From: Physella acuta
Taxonomy: Eukaryota; Mollusca; Gastropoda; Physidae
Assembly (NCBI RefSeq): GCF_028476545.1
Contig: NW_026732676.1
Location: 62,001 to 126,000, forward strand
Reading direction: 5' to 3'
Length of the DNA stretch: 64,000 nt
The notes beneath the pieces were generated by a model. That model saw only the letters and a program-made list of their open reading frames with translations, was not told where the DNA came from and did no database searches. How positions within the stretch are numbered: position 1 is the stretch's first letter; each line of letters begins with the position of its first letter. A program made the translations under genes and the position numbers. This document shows positions 59,160-64,000 of this stretch, piece after piece.

Positions 59160-60040
59160 TTTTGGTGCTTGTGATCGTTCCTCTTGCTAAGATCTTGGAG
59201 TCGTTGGTTCTTGATGAGGCACTTGCCTCTTTTTGAGATACTAGGCATCGCTCCGTATTGCTCCAGTATATGTAAGCTCTCGTGTTTTGTCAATATTATT
59301 CTATCTCTTATAGTGTAATAGTACAATAATGTAACGTTTATGTTATGTAAGCAAAAAACAACCTTGACTTCATCTGTAACAAGATAAACAATTTTTTCGT
59401 TCCTCTTTTAACATATTTTAACTCAACCCGTGCTACAAATTATGCAGTAATTGTCCTAGAGGTCGTCCCTCTAATGTGTGTTAACTAATGCACGCGAAAC
59501 CAGGGCCCCGAAATTCGCACTCGCTGTCGATTTCCTGAAGACGGGCAGAGCGCTTTAAAAAAAGACAGGAAAGGGGACAACACTCCGACCGCTCAAAAAG
59601 GTTAATCAAATCTGACTGCCGCGAGTTAATGTTCTTTGGGATTTTTGTCTTACTTAGCAACGAGCAGACGGAGTTGTTCTCGTGGGTGGAATCGTTTTCA
59701 CAGCATCCGGTCACGGTATCGATATTTTGGGCCGGGGGTTGTAAAAGCTGTGTTGTGATATCGATACTGACAGCTAGATTTAGAATTGGTTAGTCATCGT
59801 CTAGAGTGTAGGGCTTGAGTTTGTTGGACTGGAAATGTATCTATAAAGGAAGAGGGGGCGGGGTTTAAAACTAACATAGGCTAGTCGTGGGCGGTATCGA
59901 TAAGTGAGGTTAGACTGATACCGGCCTTCTACGGTACCGATACCGGTTGAATAATGATAGTAGTTATATGGGCTTGAATTATATTGGCTAATCGTTTTAT
60001 CGATGCTTTTACTAGAATATCATGTTTGTCAAATGTATCT
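59160..60040. other. Unassigned sequence with TATCGATA-type words
   Basis: 59500-59720 is GC-richer with a short minus-strand frame that matches no family I know. CGGTATCGATA-type words recur at 59714-59960. Confidence 0.4.
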
Positions 60041-60256
60041 ACATATAGAGAGAGCTAGAATGCCTACCGAAAGTCTTGAGTTCGAACGCGGGTTAAATTC
60101 ATTAGAACGTTCCAGTTTCCACTTGGCCCTTACTTACGTTAAGGAAACAAAGGTGGCTGGGCATAGTGCTGACCACACTATTACTTCATATGATTAAATA
60201 TTTTAAACATGTGAACTCTACTTCATCTGCCCAATGTGTCTTGGGCACGAACGGGA
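60041..60256 (+). mobile_element. tRNA-derived SINE, head to tail
   Basis: Head remnant AGTCTTGAGTTCGAACGCGG (B box), then TTAAATTCATTAGAACGTTC, the body AAAGGTGGCTGGGCATAGTG and tail ACTCTACTTCATCTGCCCAA, running into (TA)n. Confidence 0.75.
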
Positions 60257-60257
60257 A

Positions 60258-60261
<4 letters not shown>

Positions 60262-60349
<88 letters not shown>
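60262..60349. repeat. (TA)n microsatellite followed by (GA)-rich tract
   Basis: TA to 60349, then GAGATAGAGAGAGGGAGAGA. Confidence 0.97.
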
Positions 60350-60352
<3 letters not shown>

Positions 60353-60419
60353 GATAGAGAGAGGGAGAGAGAAAGAGACGGATAGAAAGAGAGAGATGGA
60401 TATTCATATATATTGTTCT

Positions 60420-61030
60420 TTTTTGCTATTAAATTCCGAACAAATGATTGTAATCAACGTGTATCCATTTTTAAAACACATGAGAAAATCCCAAAATTCA
60501 TGATCTCTCGTGAGAAAGCCAAACATGAGCAACCCCCCCCCCCCCCCACACACACACACACACCCTTCCACAACACTGTTCTACAAAAATAACTCTTTAA
60601 TTATAACCGCGTTTGGTTTTTGAAATTTAATTAATTATTTTTAGTCGCAGCATGTTCATTTTCGTAGGATTTTTCATTTCCGGATACCGAATCCCCTTCT
60701 CTAATAATCTCAGCGTCGTTGGTATTGGAAAAATAATACTTTCTTGCATGCACCAGTACTATAACTATTGAATTTCATAACGTCGTTACGTTTTTGGATT
60801 GCTTTCAACGATTTCGCAACTACGTTATTTTCTACAGTGCTGGCTATTTCCGATATAAAAAATACTTTTTGTATTTCTGACAAACGAGTTCAGCGATTTA
60901 TTAAATTACTTAATTAGTTATAACCAAGACCTTCGGGCCAACCTCAAATCTTGAGATAAGTATTGTGACTACATTTTACAAAACTGAGCACACATTTCAA
61001 ATAACAAATAAAGAAATATACGAAATATTT
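60420..61030. other. Unassigned sequence with (C)n(AC)n
   Basis: C run and AC repeat at 60531-60563; nothing else supported. Confidence 0.5.
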
Positions 61031-61039
61031 TGTGACATT

Positions 61040-61530
61040 TACTAATAGATTTTAAAAATTGGTCCCAAAGGGTTCTAAATGGTTGTTGCCAGAAAGCATA
61101 TTTTTAAAAATCAAAATTGGATATTTTATAACCTATTTGAAATAAGTACAAAGCGACTTCCGGATTTAGAAATATTCAAACGAATATTTACCAATAATAT
61201 AATAGTAATTTAGCAAACACTTAAACATTTGCATTAGTAGAGTCAGAGTATTCTGGTGATAAAGGATGTTATATAATTTATTATAAATAAACTACTAAGC
61301 AGTAACCTATTGACCGCTATTATGAATTTTATCATGGTAAATAATTGTTGTGATTTTCATTGTTTTACTTTCCCTGGCCACTCAAGTTGACTTCAAAGAA
61401 ATGTTGAGGGCGGTTTTGTTAAATATTCGAATGAATAAATTAATTCTAAAATTATTTTCATTGGCTTATATTTAATACAAAATATGAAAATTAGTGTAAT
61501 CGATGGTTCCAAAACGGCTTTCATTTTTTT
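61040..61530 (-). repeat. Dispersed repeat matching the interior of the hAT element at 20056
   Basis: The reverse complement carries GGAACCATCGATTACACTAA, CCGCCCTCAACATTTCTTTG, AAGTCAACTTGAGTGGCCAG and TTCTGGCAACAACCATT. These match 20200-20660 in the same order. No terminal repeats found here. Confidence 0.7.
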
Positions 61531-61929
61531 TTTAATTTATTTTTTTATTGATTGCCATATTTTTTTCAAAGATTTCAAAAATAATTTAGTACGAATACAT
61601 AAATATTTCAAGCCTATTATGAACACTATAAAAACATACACACTTATAATAAACTGATTCTCTTTATAGACCTACTTATTCATGATTCGACTTTTCTAAT
61701 TTTAAACTTTAACATGACAAGCGATACCGACTTTTTGTGTTCGGCGGGGATCGATACAATCATGCTTGATGTGGGCGGTATCGAACTGGTGTGTAGATTA
61801 ACAGTTCGATACTTGACCTTTTTGGATTAGGAAATTCAATTTCGAGTATTGGCACTGTGGAGTTTCTCAATCTGGGCTGTGTCGATACTTTAGACAAGGA
61901 ACAAGCGAGGTTTAAGCGGTATTAGTAGC

Positions 61930-62345
61930 GGCGTCACGCTGGTGGGTTAGTGGTAATGTGGCGTCATGGTGAGCTTGATGTGGAGTCACAAGGTGGTTTT
62001 AGCGTTGTGTGGCGTGATGGTGTGATGGTGGTGTTAAGGTGGCGTCATGATGTGGTTGAGGTAAAATGATGTTGTGGGTGGTGTAGAGTCACGGTGTGGT
62101 TGATGTGGCATCATGACGTGGTTGATATGACGGCGTGGTGTGGTTGATGGGATATCATAGTGTGGTTGATGTTAAGTCGTAGCGTGGTTGATGTGGCAAA
62201 ATACTGAAGTGGATGTGGTTAATTTGCCGTCGTGAAGTGATTGTTTTGAGGTAACAAGGCGGTGTTAGTATTATGTGACGCGAGAAGGGGGGTATGATGT
62301 TAAAGTGGATGTGGCGTCTTTTTCAGCTTGATGTGGCGTCACACG
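61930..62345 (+). repeat. Degenerate G-rich minisatellite
   Basis: Variants of GTGGTTGATGTGGCGTCATG with irregular 20-35-base spacing. Confidence 0.75.
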
Positions 62346-62412
62346 ATAGTGTTAGATGGTGATAAAAAATCAAATTATGATGAATTTTGAGACACCGAAA
62401 GTAACACACATT

Positions 62413-62575
62413 AGAGTCCACCCAGCTCTGATGGGTACCTAACTCATGTTAGGGAAACTATAGGTGGTTGGGTAATGTGCTGACCACATCTTCATTTATA
62501 TGCCGAGATAAAGAAACATACGAACTTTACTTCAACTGCCCAAACGATCGCTAGGTCTAAACAGGAATCTATACT
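62413..62575 (+). mobile_element. SINE body copy
   Basis: AGAGTCCACCCAGCTCTGAT, GGGTACCTAACTCATGTTAG, ATATGCCGAGATAAAGAAAC and TTTACTTCAACTGCCC. Head largely missing. Confidence 0.7.
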
Positions 62576-63194
62576 TTAAGTAAAGTTTAAATACTTATAT
62601 TTAAAATTTCGTCTAATAACTGTAAAGGTATTTATTTTATAGCGTTCACACTCACAGAAACACAGAGACACACGCATGCTGATACCATTTACGAGATGAG
62701 TTTTTTTTAGACTAAGTAAAGTATTAGCAAATTTACATTGGAGTATTGAATGACTCGGCAAAAATGAAAACAACTTTTTTTTTTCGTGATGTTTATGAAT
62801 TTGAAACTAAGAACATTGTGAAATTGTTTACCCAGTATTATGTTACGTAGAGGTTGGCTTACCGTAATCGTATTAAAAGCACGACTTACATTCAGTGTCT
62901 TTGAATTTTCAATTGTAAAAGTAGTGGATTACATTGACACGTTTTACAAGTTTGGATTACATTTTAATGCACATTACTCTATGAGACAGAGTTGAGGACA
63001 AAAGAATAGTGTAACGTTTCAGTGATGTAAAAGTTTTGTAATATCTAATCTTGTATGGTCACAAGAGGGTATGAAGCCATGTTTATCTATTTCTCTTGGG
63101 ATTAGTTTGAGTAACATACGATCAAACACGTGATAGGTAGTTTGTTTAAATCTTATTTTTAGAAATTGTTTTGTTTTTCATAAAATATTAATGT
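62576..63194. other. Unassigned AT-rich sequence
   Basis: No exon or repeat recognised. Confidence 0.5.
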
Positions 63195-63195
63195 C

Positions 63196-63402
63196 TGGGC
63201 GGCATGGCCTAGAGGTAAAGCGCTAGACTGCTAACCCAATCGTAGCAAGTTCGAATCCGGGTTCAATTCAGTATAACATCACAGAGTGCACCGAGCTATG
63301 ATGAGTACCTCACGATAGGGAAATAACGGCGAATGAGAATACAAATCTACTAATGAAATCTAATGAAAATCTACTTCACTTGCACTTAAGGTTTGAAAGA
63401 AA
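63196..63402 (+). mobile_element. tRNA-derived SINE with the best-preserved head
   Basis: The head GGGCGGCATGGCCTAGAGGT, then AAAGCGCTAGACTGCTAACC and GTTCGAATCCGGGTTC, has tRNA-type A and B boxes and an anticodon-like GACTGCTAACC (possibly tRNA-Ser GCU ancestry). The SINE body follows (GAGTGCACCGAGCTATGATG, GAGTACCTCACGATAGGGAA), ending in CTTCACTTGCACTTAAGGTT. Confidence 0.8.
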
Positions 63403-63599
63403 ACTTAATTTTTACAATGCTATTGTCTAGTAGAGTTTGTTGAGGACTGTCCATTTAACTGTCTACCAGTTGTTAATATTTTTTTAAATACCACACTAAA
63501 ACACCTAAATGGAACCTCTCATTTTAAAAATTTAATTTCGACTTTAATAAAAGTTTATGATTAACTACTCGTTACAATATTTAAAAACTTCTTAAAAAC

Positions 63600-64000
63600 T
63601 ACATAACAACCTTTTAACAACCTCCTTTTTACTTCCTAACAACATCCTAAAATTCCTAACAGCCCAGCAGTAACATATTTAGAGTATCTTAACTAATGTC
63701 CTTACAACCTATTTAGAACCTGTTATCAAACCTCCTAGCAACCTGTTTAGAGGCTGCTAACAAACCTTCTAACAACCTATTTAGAACCTGTTATCAAACC
63801 TCCTAGCAACCTATTTAGAGGCTACTAACAAACCTCCTAACAGCCTATTTAGAGGCTGCTAACAAACCTCTTAACAACCTATTTAGAGCCTGCTAACAAA
63901 CCTCTTAACAACCTATTTAGAGCCTGCTATCAAACATCCTAACAACCTTCTAACATTCTACTTAGTCTTTGTACAAACTTTATACCACAACCTGCTAGTA
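63600..64000 (+). repeat. 34-bp minisatellite, open at the window end
   Basis: From about 63690 regular copies of AACAACCTATTTAGAGCCTG then CTAACAAACCTCTT, with more degenerate AACCTCC/AACAACCT units before. It continues past the window. Confidence 0.92.

Noticed and set aside
59481-59714. Cys-rich 77-codon minus-strand frame
   Set aside because: No recognisable domain, no splice signals that would tie it to the receptor gene.
63196-63270. Genuine tRNA gene
   Set aside because: tRNA-like boxes are present, but the acceptor stem is not completed and the SINE body follows directly, as in other copies.

Overview
This window is animal nuclear DNA. It is AT-rich, almost free of long open frames, and packed with repeats: (TA)n tracts, minisatellites, hAT elements, a tRNA-derived SINE, processed pseudogenes and LTR retrotransposons. 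Two short GC-richer exons with consensus splice sites, both on the minus strand, are the only host coding sequence I can support. They encode adjacent parts of the extracellular ligand-binding (ANF-receptor) domain of a natriuretic-peptide-receptor-like receptor guanylate cyclase. The repeat style fits an invertebrate, perhaps a mollusc, but nothing here settles the species.

Layout. The downstream exon lies at 64-290 and the exon before it at about 37034-37119, so about 36.7 kb of intron separates them. That intron is largely a degenerate tandem array (about 1.47-36.1 kb) of roughly thirteen units of about 1.5 kb. The units have been broken up by later insertions: six short or long hAT elements, a foldback-like element, poly(A) retrocopies (a TRIAP1-like gene, a CISD/mitoNEET-like gene, an unidentified 3'UTR and a snoRNA-like retroposon), a gag-only LTR retrotransposon (25408-29472), Helitron-like elements and hairpin repeats. 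Several retrocopies landed at the same site of the array unit, giving serial insertions with triplicated target sites.

From 37.1 kb to the end the sequence is presumably upstream intron or 5' flank of the same gene. It holds dispersed SINE copies, further hAT and Helitron-like copies, a foldback-like element with a perfect 9-bp target duplication (43383-44541), a set of related G-rich minisatellites (49.8-59.2 kb), and a young, whole-looking Ty3/gypsy-class LTR retrotransposon of the Gmr1 type (50685-57564). In that element integrase precedes reverse transcriptase and the capsid region resembles the SCAN domain. The last 400 bases are a 34-bp minisatellite that runs off the window.

Functionally there is one host gene fragment. 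Everything else is mobile DNA and its by-products. The main interest is how these elements interact: nested and serial insertion, recombination between array units, and possible birth of a snoRNA-derived retroposon.
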